A stretch of DNA of 64,000 nt from Notospermus geniculatus. Lineage: Eukaryota; Nemertea; Pilidiophora; Heteronemertea; Lineidae. How positions within the stretch are numbered: the first letter of the stretch is position 1; every line of letters starts with the position of its first letter. A program made the translations under genes and the position numbers. Of the stretch, positions 41,544-52,499 are shown one piece after another. The notes beneath the pieces were generated by a model. It worked only from the letters and a program-made list of their open reading frames with translations. It ran no database searches and was not told where the DNA came from. Location of the stretch: NCBI GenBank assembly GCA_002633025.1, contig NMRB01001905.1:62001-126000 (forward strand), read 5' to 3'.

Positions 41544-41717
41544 AAGGGGCCGATCCAGGATTCCGGTAAAGAGGGTGCGCACTGTGATAGAAACATTGAA
41601 ATTTGTGGTGAATTTCAATGATTTGCTCCAAATTTCAGAATTTCGCGGTCGATTTTACAGATTTGTTGGCCGAAAGGGGGGCGCGTGCACCAGGGGCGCC
41701 CCACGGATCCGTGCCTG
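41544..41717. mobile_element. CAGGGG-type MITE with 5-bp duplication
   Basis: It starts AAGGGGCCGATCCAGG and ends ACGGATCCGTGCCTG. Flanks are CCCCT (41539-41543 and 41718-41722). The interior GAAACATTGAAATTTGTGG, ATTTTACAGATTTGTTGGCC, CGAAAGGGG is the family type. Confidence 0.87.
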
Positions 41718-41724
41718 CCCCTGA

Positions 41725-42780
41725 CATCATCCCTGTATGACAATAGCTGCACTGCCCCCCAACTGCCATGATGCCCCTATTGTGATATATCTTGAACTGT
41801 GGCTGAGAAGATGTTGGGTGGTTCTGCAGTCTTTAGGATGATCTTGAGTCGTACTGAGAGAGATGTTTGTGGGAAGGGCTGTGTATTTGTAAGGATGATT
41901 TTAGCCTGGGGCAGTGCCTGGGGCTGTTTACTCAAATGTTTGCATTAGGCCTTGGAACCTGCCTGTTTACAGGGTGATACTTAATGAAGCTTCAAGCTCA
42001 AGTTAGAGGACCATTTGTCCCCAGATAGTTCGCCCCTGGACAGTTTGCGGAACCTCCACAGTTCTTATTGTTTACAGGAGTGTTGTCGTCTCTAGCTGGA
42101 GGCATTCTCTCAAAAGGTTTCAATTTCATAAGCTTTTGAGCCTACTATGAACATCAATCCTTACAGAGTGCCCTGATTGTAGAGGCAATATCAATGGATC
42201 CATCCAACCTCCCTTCGTCTTATTATTGACAAAAGCATGTTCTCTTGCTGAAGGCATTCCCTCAGATATGTCCCATTGTTCTGTCATTGAAGCCTGGCGT
42301 ATTCTAAAACATATATATACAATTCTTCTATCTTTATTTGACAATGGCGCTTAGTTCCTGCTCGTTGTGCTGTAAAACATATATTTTTTGTTCATAAATA
42401 TAACGCATACTAAAAAGAGTGCAATGTTTTGCAATGTCATCTAAATGGAACATTTTAACATGAAAGAAAAAACAGCTGTTATTTGCAGACTTATCTATGT
42501 GTCATTGTGATAGTCTAGTCATTACCCATCAGCGTGTTGGCAAATTGTTCATTTAATGGTTAAAAACATTGTCATTTAACCATTCATCATCATTTAACCA
42601 TTCATCACCATATTGTGTATCTCCCATAATGTCAGCGACATTTTGTCTCTAACAACCTTCCATCAATGAAATCGCACAACGTGGTTACAAAAACATAAAC
42701 GTACTATGAAAATATAGGCATTGTGAGAACAATCAGCTGAGATAGCTCCTCTAGTTCACTATTTTAAGTACCGTTGATGA
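41725..42780. other. No recognisable feature
   Basis: Unique-looking sequence; short frames only. Confidence 0.4.
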
Positions 42781-42782
42781 CC

Positions 42783-43760
42783 CGTGATAAAAAAACAACA
42801 AGCCATGTTAAAGCTGACGTGAATGAACAAAAACCACAGCGCCGCAGTGTGGTGGTCAACAGAAGTGCGAACGCCCTTCGAAGTCCCTCCAGAACATGAT
42901 AGATTACCTATTTGGTGGCGCCACTGTATTCAATCTCAGGCTTTCAATCGAGACACATCAAGAGATAGTGTCCAAGTGGCAGAGCCTGATAGACTTAGTA
43001 CGATCCATAGGAACCTGAGTATGAGGTTGGTCAGGGTTCTTTAGTGCTTGCGCCCAGTTGAAATATATGGTACAATGGCAAAAACTTCAGCTTCAACAAA
43101 TAATACACCACTCGTCCGAGTTTCAGAAACTCCATTTGGTATCATTGCAAACATGTTGCACATAAATCTTATATGATTTATTTTGCCATAGTTTCGTTAT
43201 TTGAATATATTTTCTCAGAAATGCAATGTACTTGGTCCAAGCAGTAATACACACATGACTTGCACGATGTGTGTATATTTGTAGAAAGAATATTTAATTA
43301 ATTACGGTAATTATGGCCAAAGGAATAAAATAAGAATTTTCCTCAACGTATGTGTAATGATATCTGATGACGTTGATGTACGTCAAATGAGTGTTGTATT
43401 GTTTTTGAATGCATAAATGTTTTCAACTGGTGCTTGGATAACACCATAAATGTCAACAAGAAGTGAATACTATAGAATGGTGGTCAACTTTCCTCTCTGG
43501 TTCCGAAAGAACATAACGCCTTCGACCTGCTGACATTATTGGGACGCCATCTCTCGATGTTACTCCATTGACTGACTCATGGAGAATACAGTGGCGCCAC
43601 CAAATATGCTGGTAGTCTATCAGGTTCTGGAGGTGCTTTGAAAGTGCGTGCCTTCTGGTCGTTTGTATTTCTCTTGACCACCACCGTGGCGAGGTGGTCT
43701 TTTTCAAAGGTGGAATCTCCAGTTTTTGTTCATTCACGTCAGCTTTAATGGGTCGTCATA
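42783..43760. mobile_element. Long inverted pair (arms about 230-300 bp)
   Basis: The left arm (about 42795-43040) and right arm (about 43453-43760, inverted) share AAAGCTGACGTGAATGAACA, GTGGTGGTCAA, CACCTCCAGAACCTGATAGA, TTTGGTGGCGCCACTGTATT and TCGAGAGAT. The centre of about 410 bp is AT-rich and unrelated. Both arms keep an open frame, in the same phase relative to the shared sequence, with the block PIWWRHCI / HIWWRHCI. Either a foldback element or two inverted copies of one repeat. No known domain. Confidence 0.75.
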
Positions 43761-44005
43761 ATCTAACGGTTTCGAAGCAGCTCGTTTGCCCAACTTTTTC
43801 TTATTCTGGCATTTCGCAGGAAGACATTCGAAATATCATCCGTTCACCGTGTGGGTACCTTCCCAAAAAGTTCTATGTCTTTCATCTGTTTACTCAATGA
43901 GCAAGGAATTATTTTTCACCCCATTTACTCACCAGAAATGTGTTGAGGTTTATACTTTAGTGGTGGATATCAAAACCCTAAATGTCAAATGCTCCTGCAG
44001 GGTGC

Positions 44006-44175
44006 CAGGGCCGTATTTAAAGGGGGCGAGGGGGGCAGTTGCCCCCCCTAAGCCAACCAAAAAAACGTGATTTTCATAGCGGATTTTGGGCAAAAAACGG
44101 CAAAAAGAGGTCTTCTGCCCCCCTAGAGAGGCTTCTGCCCCCCCCCCCTGGACCAAAAAGTTAAATACGGCCCTG
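44006..44175. mobile_element. CAGGGCCGTATTTAA MITE with 5-bp duplication
   Basis: The perfect 15-bp terminal inverted repeats are CAGGGCCGTATTTAA and its complement. Flanks are GGTGC (44001-44005 and 44176-44180). The interior is rich in TTCTGCCCCCC words. Confidence 0.92.
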
Positions 44176-44239
44176 GGTGCAGTTGTGGTTCAAAATTACC
44201 AGTTTCTAGTAGTCTGTTGAATTGAATGTAAATAGCTCC

Positions 44240-44274
44240 CTTTCCGGAAATCTTGGATCCGCCCCTATAAAACC
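44240..44274. mobile_element. Solo right end of a CAGGGG-type MITE
   Basis: CCCTTTCCGGAAATC followed by TTGGATCCGCCCCTA. No matching left end within 400 bases. Confidence 0.6.
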
Positions 44275-44533
44275 TGTCCATAGTTTCAGATTCCTACACT
44301 TCAGCTGGCAACGGTATCTCTTTGAACATACAGGGTAATTGGTGCACAATGCTGCTATGAAACCACAGAACACATTGTGTAGTGTCATCACAAACAGTGT
44401 GGTGGCAGCACTCGATCTCCTGAAGGTAACGATCATCGCACAGCATCTATATCACGTCTGCTTGACAACCACTGGTTCTGTTATCAACATCAATGGATAC
44501 AGCGCTTAACTTTTGCTCGCTCTTTTTTTCTAG

Positions 44534-44625
44534 GATAAAATGTGACACAAGGAGTGATTTCCTAATTAATTACGGACTTGCACTCATTGATTGTGGATTA
44601 TAAACTTTTGGAATCGGGAAACACG
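44534..44625 (+). other. Exon-like segment with strong splice signals
   Basis: A T-rich acceptor tract ending TTTTTTTCTAG (to 44533) precedes 92 bases, followed by the near-ideal donor G|GTAAGTAC at 44626. All three frames contain stops, so if it is spliced it would be untranslated or terminal. There is no other evidence of transcription. Confidence 0.22.
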
Positions 44626-44837
44626 GTAAGTACACCTATCATTTAACGTTCGTTAGTCGTAGCGATACCTAGATCTCTGATATTTGTCATGCGATTGGTA
44701 ATTCACGTGAATTGGTATTGTGTGTTTATGTGTAGATTGGATATCGCATCTTTTATAACCTCATTGACGGTGCGATTCTGCCTCCGCGGCATCCTGGAGC
44801 ATGAATGAATGATTTTTTCAAACTTTTGAATGTGCAC

Positions 44838-45168
44838 CAATTTCTGTACACAAATGTGCCACGTTCGCCATAGTACGAAGTTCTTAGTTTTGTATGTGCA
44901 AGTGGGGAATTTGTGATGCAATGAATCAAATTTTAATCCCTTGCGTTTTGATTCCCGCAAAAAACAACAACCTGACTTAACCACATAGTGCAACTAAAGT
45001 CAATTTCTGTACAAAAATGTGCCACGTTCGCCATGAGTTACCCTGTGGTTTTGTACATGTATGTGCAAGTGGGGAATTTCTGCAAATAATGATGCAACTC
45101 AAATTTTAATCCCTTGCGTTTTGATTCCCGCACGAAAACAACCAACTTAACCACATGCAACTGAAGTC
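44838..45168 (+). repeat. 163-bp tandem duplication
   Basis: CAATTTCTGTACA, AATGTGCCACGTTCGCCAT, TGTGCAAGTGGGGAATTT, ATTTTAATCCCTTGCGTTTT, GATTCCCGCA and ACTTAACCACAT occur twice, starting 44838 and 45001. Confidence 0.93.
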
Positions 45169-45174
45169 ACATAT

Positions 45175-45655
45175 CTGCAGCTACAGTGATAGTACTAGCA
45201 ACCTGCGGTGAAATATCTCGAGGCAATACATAGCAGGACTTCTTATAGTATACAACGGTTCCGTAGAACACCTCTTCTAAAAACATGAAACTCTTAGATG
45301 TATCTTTCTGTTCCCTTGGTGACAATTCTGATCTAGAAACAATGGTGCTTATTGCTTGTGCTATTGTGTTATTTGTCAGTCGACGTCTAGAGCATTGCCT
45401 GAGAAAACAAATTTCTGCAAAGAAATTCAGAAAGTAATCTGTATCTTCGTTGGTTGGACCATAACTGAGAGCACGCGAAGGAATAGAGTAGGCCTATCAT
45501 AGCTCTATAGAATTTTATTGGGAAATTCGCTGTACAGCAGGAGGGAAAACAGTGGGGCCATAATTGCCGATGGGTAAGAGATGCATGGGAGCCTGTATTT
45601 ATTGTTTTCAAGTTTATTAAGTTTATTGGCAATAATTAAGGAATATATATGTGTA
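45175..45655. other. No recognisable feature
   Basis: Unique-looking sequence. Confidence 0.4.
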
Positions 45656-45660
45656 TAATG

Positions 45661-45864
45661 TATATGTGTGGCGGTCTAGGAAAACCCGTTGCATGTGGCT
45701 GAATGATGAACATTAGGGCTGTCAGATTGCCTGTGCATTGATCTACTACTGTTCACCTGTTACGTAGTACATTTCAGCTATTGAAATGTGCGGTTTCACC
45801 AAGGCCATTAACACTTTCCTCAAACGCGACATCTGACAGGTTTTCCTAGACCGCCACACATATA
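45661..45864. mobile_element. TATGTGTGGCGGTC MITE
   Basis: TATATGTGTGGCGGTCTAGG plus AAAACC at 45661-45686 is exactly inverted at 45839-45864. 204 bp. The interior has CTGTCAGAT / ATCTGACAG, which also pairs. The TA-rich ends fit a TA target. Confidence 0.92.
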
Positions 45865-45869
45865 TTGCA

Positions 45870-46530
45870 GACGTTTTCAAAAAGGGAGAGGGCCCAAGGG
45901 GCATTACAATTCCCTGGGCCTGTATGATGGGAATCATAGTGGTTTTGACAGATGTCTGGAAGGGAAACATCTGGCCTCAAACGATGAAAGTGTGTCGTCC
46001 TATAAATTCCTGTACATCAATATCAACTATTGGAACTTCAATTGAAAGCGATTTATTTGTGACGATAGACGCACTCAAGCATGTCGATTATATTGCAGTC
46101 ATATGTAATAATTAATGATATTTTCCTAGCTGTACAAATGAACTTAACTCACTGAGTGATATTTTCAACCCAATGCCGTACAGCAACCGTTGATATTGGT
46201 ATCGGTGTGCTTGCAGTTACATTCATATAGAAACCTTGCCAATTGAGTAGTTGTAGAGACTTTTCAGATACATGCGTGTTCATGTTATTGGGCTGCTTTC
46301 TCTATAATGATACATATGTGTGTGCATCACTTCACTCGAGTGCATTTTTTTGGAACTCCAGGTTATCAGCAACTGAAATAATAATGTGAATGTATGGAAA
46401 ATATAGAAAATTATTTCATTGGTTCATCTATTTGTTCTACAGTAATGTGCAGTGGAACCTAAAAGGAAGAACTGGGAATTGAGCGTCAAGTCAAGTGCCA
46501 TATATGGCATCAAACAATTGGTGCACGGGA
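45870..46530. other. No recognisable feature
   Basis: Short frames only. Confidence 0.4.
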
Positions 46531-46534
46531 GGGA

Positions 46535-46644
46535 GGGTGACATGACGTTTTGCGTCACCCGAGGTGGTGATGGTTCCCGAGGCGAAGCCGAGGGAACCAT
46601 CACCACCATCACCACCGAGGGTGACGCAAAACGTCATGTCACCC
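46535..46644. repeat. Large palindrome, GGGTGACATGACG arms
   Basis: GGGTGACATGACGTTTTGCG at the left is inverted at the right, with inner arms GATGGTTCCC/GGGAACCATC around GAGGCGAAGCCGA. Weaker pairing extends outward (CAATTGGTGC / GCGCCAATTG), so the element may span about 46515-46670. A second palindrome, TAATGTTACCC...GGGTAACATTA, lies at about 46865-46906. Confidence 0.88.
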
Positions 46645-47062
46645 GACCGACCGGGCGCCAATTGCTTTAGCACACCCCTTCTCAATGTGAACAAGTCTTA
46701 TTGGAGGCAATTACCGTCAGTTTAAGGTGATAATAACAGAGATTTCGCTGATATTCGGAGTCCGAATAGTGAAAATCGGATCTAGACATGACATGCATGA
46801 CGTCGCGTCATTTCGCCAGCAACGTCATGTTAGCGACGTCAGCGACGTAATGTTGCCCTCGTATCATAATGTTACCCTCGTAATGTTACCCCCGAGGGTA
46901 ACATTATGTGACGTCATGTCGATTTGCGTCGACTTGAACGTCACGGCACGGTGATTTTTTCCATGACTGACGTAACGTCGTATTCCAGTAACGTCGCCTC
47001 CAGCGGGAGACATGACGCTCTGCGACACTGATAGAGGTGTGCTATTATTAGTTCTAGACTAA

Positions 47063-47495
47063 GGCCCATATTCTAGAACCCTCCTTAACCCAACAGACCC
47101 CATGCCCCACTAAACCGCCCTGCCGTGAGCCGCCTAGAAGACCACACCCACTTTTTGACAAAAATCCCCACCACCTTTAATGGTAGAAATGAAAATCACC
47201 AATTACTGCCGGGAGCGCCACAATCCGCCATGTCTCCAGATGCCGATACCGCTATAAACTGCCTTCATTATACTGCTCTCTATTCAGCTTAATGCAGTGG
47301 CATTTCATGGCGGTTCAGGGCGGTGAAAGTTACAGATAGAAAGTGCAAAAAAAATTGGGGGCTCTATTTGGTTAACTCTAGGGCCATATTCTAGAAGGTT
47401 TTTTAACTCTAAGGTTTACCTTAGCTATTGTTTGCAGGGCAAAATACAAAAGCTTAAAGTGGACCTCACAGTTTAGGAAGCTTCTGGTGGGGTAG
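47063..47495. mobile_element. Two GGCCATATTCTAGAA MITE copies around a CCGCCCTG inverted repeat
   Basis: GGCCCATATTCTAGAACCCT (47065) and GGGCCATATTCTAGAAGG (47383) are in the same orientation. The second continues as a full reverse copy of 17771-17888 to about 47495. Between them AACCGCCCTGCCGTGAGCCG and its partner GGCGGTTCAGGGCGGTGAAA are inverted, suggesting another MITE. Confidence 0.7.
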
Positions 47496-47499
47496 CTTT

Positions 47500-48210
47500 T
47501 ACTTAGTATTCGTGTTTGCTTTTCAATCTGTATTTTTTACAACCAAATGAAGTGGGGGCTTTAATTTTTCAGCAAAACTGTATTTATAGTCACGTCTGAA
47601 CTTTGAATAATGCCTGATTTTATTAAAGGCAATTTTCCATTAGGTCCCTTCAATGGCGGCTCACGGATATAAAGTTAAACGGTGATTCATGGCTTTTCTA
47701 ATAAAACGCACCACTCATAAATGGGATACATGCATGCTAAATGCTTGGAATCACTTGTTGGCCTGGGTTGCACGTAGCTGTAAGATTTATTGCCGGGCTA
47801 ATTTCCCTGTTGTGGATACACTTCAAAGTCAATCAGTCATTTGGCAGGGGCGGTTTATACCTTTGGTAATTTGAATTAATTTCTCGACAAGCACCTTGGA
47901 ATAGCTGCAAGGGGCTTGAAGTAGTTGGATTCCAAGGAAAATTTGACACTAACAGTAACATTCAACTGTAGGCCTCCCAGTAAATCATTAATCCCTAACT
48001 GCTGGCCGTGCTGTTTGGCACACACTTATCAAATTTTGTGCCAGCCCAAGCGCAAACACATCATCAGACTTGGATATTTAGAGCAGTAGTACCTGTGGCG
48101 CAACATTTCACAAACTGACGACAGTTTCTCGTTGTTTTGGAATTTGGGAATTAGGAAAGTGAAAGTTTCCAAACTCTTAACATAAAACTAGCAGAGATTC
48201 AGTGCTTTAT
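47500..48210. other. No recognisable feature
   Basis: AT-rich; short frames only. Confidence 0.4.
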
Positions 48211-48213
48211 GAA

Positions 48214-48391
48214 TTAAGGCCCTTTCACACCGAGCCTATGTAGAGTTGCGTAGTGCTGCATACCGACTACTGAGCTAGGCTGGCCTATGTGGCAATATGC
48301 CGAGGGATGCAAAGGGCTACAGGAGATGAACGCAAAAAATTAAACATGCACAATGCAACTCTACGCAGGTCCGGTGTGAAAGAGGCTTTAA
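48214..48391. mobile_element. TTAA-flanked MITE
   Basis: TTAAGGCCCTTTCACACCG at the left is inverted at the right as CGGTGTGAAAGAGGCTTTAA (one base extra), with TTAA at both edges. Inner TAGAGTTGCGTA/ctACGCAACTCTA-type words also pair (GTAGAGTTGCGTAG, GCAACTCTACGCAG). TTAA target sites mark piggyBac and Kolobok-type transposons. Confidence 0.8.
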
Positions 48392-48399
48392 TGAGTAGA

Positions 48400-48475
48400 A
48401 TGGCTTGAGATGGCCCCTTCCATACTAACCAGGGCCAATAATGCTTTGGCTTTGTCCCTAAGGAGACAGGTGCAG
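48400..48475 (+). mobile_element. SINE 3' fragment
   Basis: CTTGAGATGGCCCCTTCCAT, ACTAACCAGGGCCAATAATG and CTTTGGCTTTGTCCCTAAGG. The tail hairpin is degraded on its 3' side. Confidence 0.82.
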
Positions 48476-48954
48476 ATGTTCCAACTGCACCAATCTGACA
48501 GCCTCTTGACTCCGTCCCTTTGTCCTCCACGGAGTCATCCATCCTGCACGAAGGTCATCCATCCTCTACATCCACTCCAACCCGTAACACATCTGTATAA
48601 ATCACTTCTCTCCATATCATCGATCCAGTAATCTGCATCAACTTGAATTCAAGCATGAAATAGTAAATATATCACCAGACATCACTGTAGACAAATTCAA
48701 TGAGGTTTTTCTCGATCAATCTGAAAAATATGTAGATCATGTTACGTTGTATATATACCGGGTGAATAAAGATATAAATAGCAGCCAGCAACATTGCCTT
48801 TGGCGATCAAAATACTGATAATTTTTGTCATCGTTTTCAAAAGTTCGCAGTTTTAAAAATTTTCTTTTCATTGGATAATTGGTTTTTGGTTTTGATTGCT
48901 GTTACTGAGTTTGTGATGACTCAGTTTATAATGGACCATTTCTTTGATTTTAAA

Positions 48955-49045
48955 ACATTTTAATGTTTTAATTAAAATTAAAACCAAAATTAAAATTAAA
49001 AGTAAAAATTAAAAGTTATATTAGATTAAAAATTAAAAATACATT
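48955..49045. repeat. A/T simple repeat (TTAAAA-type)
   Basis: Repeated ATTAAAATTAAAA and variants, purine-skewed. Confidence 0.9.
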
Positions 49046-49059
49046 CACAATGTTAAAGG

Positions 49060-49780
49060 GACCCTACAGGCAGTCTCCTCACAGATGTTTTGTAACGTTT
49101 TAATTAAAAATTGTTTTTGGGATATGGTATTCTGCATCGCTCAGCTCGCTGTCCCTCGATTCATCCAATGAATTATTGAATTCCTTTGTAAAAATGACCA
49201 TCGCCATATTTCCTGTATATTCATTCATACATTCAAATCATATTGGAGTCATTTCACATTCAGTTGACCATACATTATACATACCGATGCATGGATTTCT
49301 ATGAAAAGACAGCAACAAGTTGGCTTGAAAACTGGGAGTGCAGGTAACCAGCACTCAACACCAGTTAATGCATTTCAACAGTAATTAACAAAGCTGTATG
49401 GCACGTTTCAATGCTACTTTATGGGATAGCTGTCGGGAAAGGTTGAATTTTTCATGATTCGTTGGAAACTTGTCAGAATGGCTTTATATTATTTGGAGGT
49501 ACAGCAGAGTCGTTCATGTATCTGATGTTATTATCAGAAGCACAAGACTTGTCAATTCTCTAGTAGACCATGCATGTTGTCTATTCCATGTCCCTTGTCA
49601 AATAGTCTCCTTATAGCCAAATAATTTCTTCAGTCTTTGGCATTATCAGCCCTCGATAAATGTACAGAGATGACAAAGGAGAATTTTCTGTCAGAAAGTG
49701 AAGGCTTGAGTTTGTACTTGGTAGTTTTCAGCTCAGCTGACATAAGTCAGCAGAGCTATTGTCATAGGTATTAAATGGGC
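49060..49780. other. No recognisable feature
   Basis: AT-rich unique-looking sequence. Confidence 0.4.
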
Positions 49781-49785
49781 GGGCG

Positions 49786-49985
49786 GGTGTCCATCCATCC
49801 TTCCATCCATCCATCTGTCCGTGTGTCAGGTATTGAATGAGTGTCTGTCTGTCTGTTAAATGCCATAGATGTTGGGGGATGATCTGTCTGTTAAATCTCA
49901 TAGCTATTGGTGTCTGTCTGTCTGTCTGTCCGGCCATCCATCCATCCATCCATCCATCCATCTATCCATCCATCTGTTGGTCTGT
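49786..49985 (+). repeat. Compound (CCAT)n / (CTGT)n microsatellite
   Basis: CCAT runs at 49790-49815 and 49925-49972, with CTGT runs at 49845-49860 and 49911-49930. The intervening TGTTAAAT.CCATAG.TGTTGG is also duplicated, so the block itself has been copied. Confidence 0.93.
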
Positions 49986-49989
49986 CTGC

Positions 49990-50550
49990 AAAATGTTATG
50001 AACAAAGGAATAGAAATACTTGGTAACAAAGCAAAGGTGTGTGATAGAAATTGCCCTGGGGGTCAAATGAACACACACGGAGGTAAAAACACTTGGGTCA
50101 AATTAACCTTCAAATAGTCTTGCCAATTTCACTACTTTAGTTCCAAGACATTTATACTGCAGGTAAAAAATTAATTAAATTAAAACAATAGCGTTTTAAT
50201 TGACTCAAGGGAGGACAATTTGTTGAGGTGTCAGACTAGATTCGAATCTTTTTTAATAGATTCCCACGTGGGATTTGAAAATAGAACTTTTAGAGTGGTC
50301 TGGTGGGAATTCTTGCGTCTTTTGTCACGCTATTGAGCTCTGCTGCTTCTTATAACACCCAGCCAGGGTTTTCACCAGAATTTTTCAAAAACCTTACAAA
50401 GCAATTTAGAGAATTTACAAATATGATTGTAAATGCATTTTAATTACAATTTCCCCCTTCTTTTCACTTACCAAACCAGAAAAAATAGTTTTCCCTAAAT
50501 TCCCCAAACCAGAAAAATAGTTTTCCCTCAATTCCCCAACATGGCAAATG
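49990..50550. other. No recognisable feature
   Basis: A short direct repeat, CCAGAAAAA-TAGTTTTCCCT-AATTCCCCAA, occurs twice at 50475-50540. Nothing else. Confidence 0.45.
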
Positions 50551-50556
50551 AGTGCC

Positions 50557-50761
50557 CAATGGGAGACTTTCCTGCCGTCAGAGGCCACCACAAGTTAGCG
50601 GGTCCTAGGACGTCACGAAATTCGACGCCACAGAGAAGAAGCGCACGCCATGACGTCATCCATAATGACGCGGAGACCATGGCTTACGTCTTTGACGTCA
50701 AATTTTGTGACGTTTTAGGACTGCTATGGGCGGCCTCTAATGGCAGGAAAGTCTCCCATTG
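50557..50761. mobile_element. CAATGGGAGACTTT MITE, copy 2
   Basis: CAATGGGAGACTTTCCTGCC and GTCAGAGGCC at the left are inverted at the right. Inner arms GTCCTAGGACGTCACGAAAT and its partner TTTTGTGACGTTTTAGGAC pair around a centre with TGACGTCA. Colinear with 30775-30989. Confidence 0.87.
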
Positions 50762-50769
50762 AGAATATG

Positions 50770-51480
50770 CCGTTGGCACCCTTATAGTATCCTCTGGCAG
50801 AGACCTAGTCAGCAACCTTACAGGAACGAGACGAGACGTCTCATTCCTCTCAGAACCAACCATAACGCTTCTGGTACTGCTGTGTTTCGTTCAACAAGTC
50901 GTGGTAGTAATCTCTTAGCCAGTAATTCTCTTACGGAGACATGTACTCATATCAATCAGAAGGCTTGTATGACGCGGATACTAACATGGATGACGGCTTG
51001 GCTGCGTGGTCAAACACACTCACCACTGTACCGGTTATTAATATCATTCTGTCCTTGCATTTGATCAACAAGTCCACCTACTCTCGTCCAGTAATTCTCT
51101 TACCAAATACATCTACCTGTCGTACGCTGTGGATGGATAGGCCTACTAAACATGGCTGGCGTGATCATCTACACTCGTCATTGGCCCAGTTATTATCATT
51201 CCTTGCATTCACTCAACAGGTCCACGTATCTCCTCCTGTAATTCTCTTAGACAAAGACAAAGGCAGGCTGTAGGGCTTGTGAACACCCTTACGGTGTGTC
51301 TAGGCGGTGTCACTGAGGTTCAGCACGGTTTTGAACCATGCTGAACCGCCGTCAGAACCGCCCTCGTGTGAGGCCTGCTTTTGGTTAATGACTCCTTGGC
51401 TGGCGGTCCTCTGCATATCTCCATACATGGTCATCCACACTTCTCATTGCGCCAGTTATTAAATATCATTCTGTCTTTGC
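50770..51480 (+). repeat. Degenerate tandem repeat, about 150-170 bp
   Basis: CAACAAGTC..CCAGTAATTCTCTTA recurs near 50890, 51064 and 51214. TATTAATATCATTCTGTCCT TGCATT-type blocks recur near 51038, 51190 and 51452. Copies differ in length and many positions. Confidence 0.6.
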
Positions 51481-51484
51481 ATTA

Positions 51485-52300
51485 GCCAGCGCCCAGCAGC
51501 AACAATTTCCACAGGAGTGCTCACGGGGACGTCACATACACTGTCAGCTTTGCACGACGAAGAAAATCGGACTAATTTCATTGCCTCACTCAAAGGGGAA
51601 AGAGAAAAATGACGTGGGGATGGTTATTGAATTTTGCAATGTGCTGGTTTTGTGATTGAAGCGAGTGCGTTGAGCGGGAAGAATTGTGAATGCAGGTGGC
51701 TAAGCTATTGGATTATGGGATAGCGATGTTGCTAGTTATTCCTGCCGTATCTGTCTTGCAGGAGAACGTGGAGACAGTGTTTGCCACTGAAAGTGTACCT
51801 TCTCGATTTTTATGCCTTCCCTTAGGTCCTGTATTATAGTCACATACTTTTTCATATCCTTGATTTATTGTCGCAATCCAATAATGCTTTAGGTTATTCT
51901 TTGCTTATCATACATGTCATATAAGGTATTTTTGATTCCATTGTCAACAATGTATTTCGGAATGAGTCGCGAAAGGCAACAGTTGGATTAAGTTAGATAA
52001 GACATGTTACGATGTGGCACACTCGCAGCGGAAACAGTAGGCTGACAGCCCCTGTTATTTCAATGCATTATTCGTATACGGCAACTCCTTTTCCAATGTT
52101 GAACTTGAGTCTAAAAATTGTTGTAGCTTCATCTTAGCTAGTGTGTCTTAAAGGAAATTTATGGCAAGACAAGTTTTATGCTAGCGACCCTCTAAAAATG
52201 TTGCATAAAATGAAAAACTTGATCAATGATAGTGCTTGATAATTAACATCCCATTTAGGCCTAGGGCCTATAATTCCTTTACGTATATGCAACTTTTGAT
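51485..52300. other. No recognisable feature
   Basis: Unique-looking sequence with no convincing frame. Confidence 0.4.
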
Positions 52301-52302
52301 AG

Positions 52303-52481
52303 GATAGTAAACATAAATTCGTCTCCGAATTTTGCAAATCTTTGACCCCAGCCGGGGTCTTCCTCAGGCACTTTCTAGTTGAGATCACTATCTGGGATCT
52401 CAATTAGAAAGTGCCTGAGGAAGAGACTCCGGTTGGGGTCGAAAATTTGCGAAATTTGGAGACGAATTTATGTTTACTATC
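52303..52481. mobile_element. Palindrome of two hammerhead-bearing arms
   Basis: The left arm (52303-52386, minus sense) and right arm (52394-52481, plus sense) are inverted copies of the 24847-24941 repeat, joined by seven bases. The right arm keeps CTGAGGA (52415-52421), a stem II GACTCC/GGGGTC and GAAA (52441-52444), then AATTTGCGAAATTT. The left arm has CTGAGGA and a perfect GACCCC/GGGGTC stem but AAAG in place of GAAA. The right flank ATTTTGTGTGTC matches the outer flank of 23196. Confidence 0.87.
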
Positions 52482-52499
52482 ATTTTGTGTGTCTTTTTT

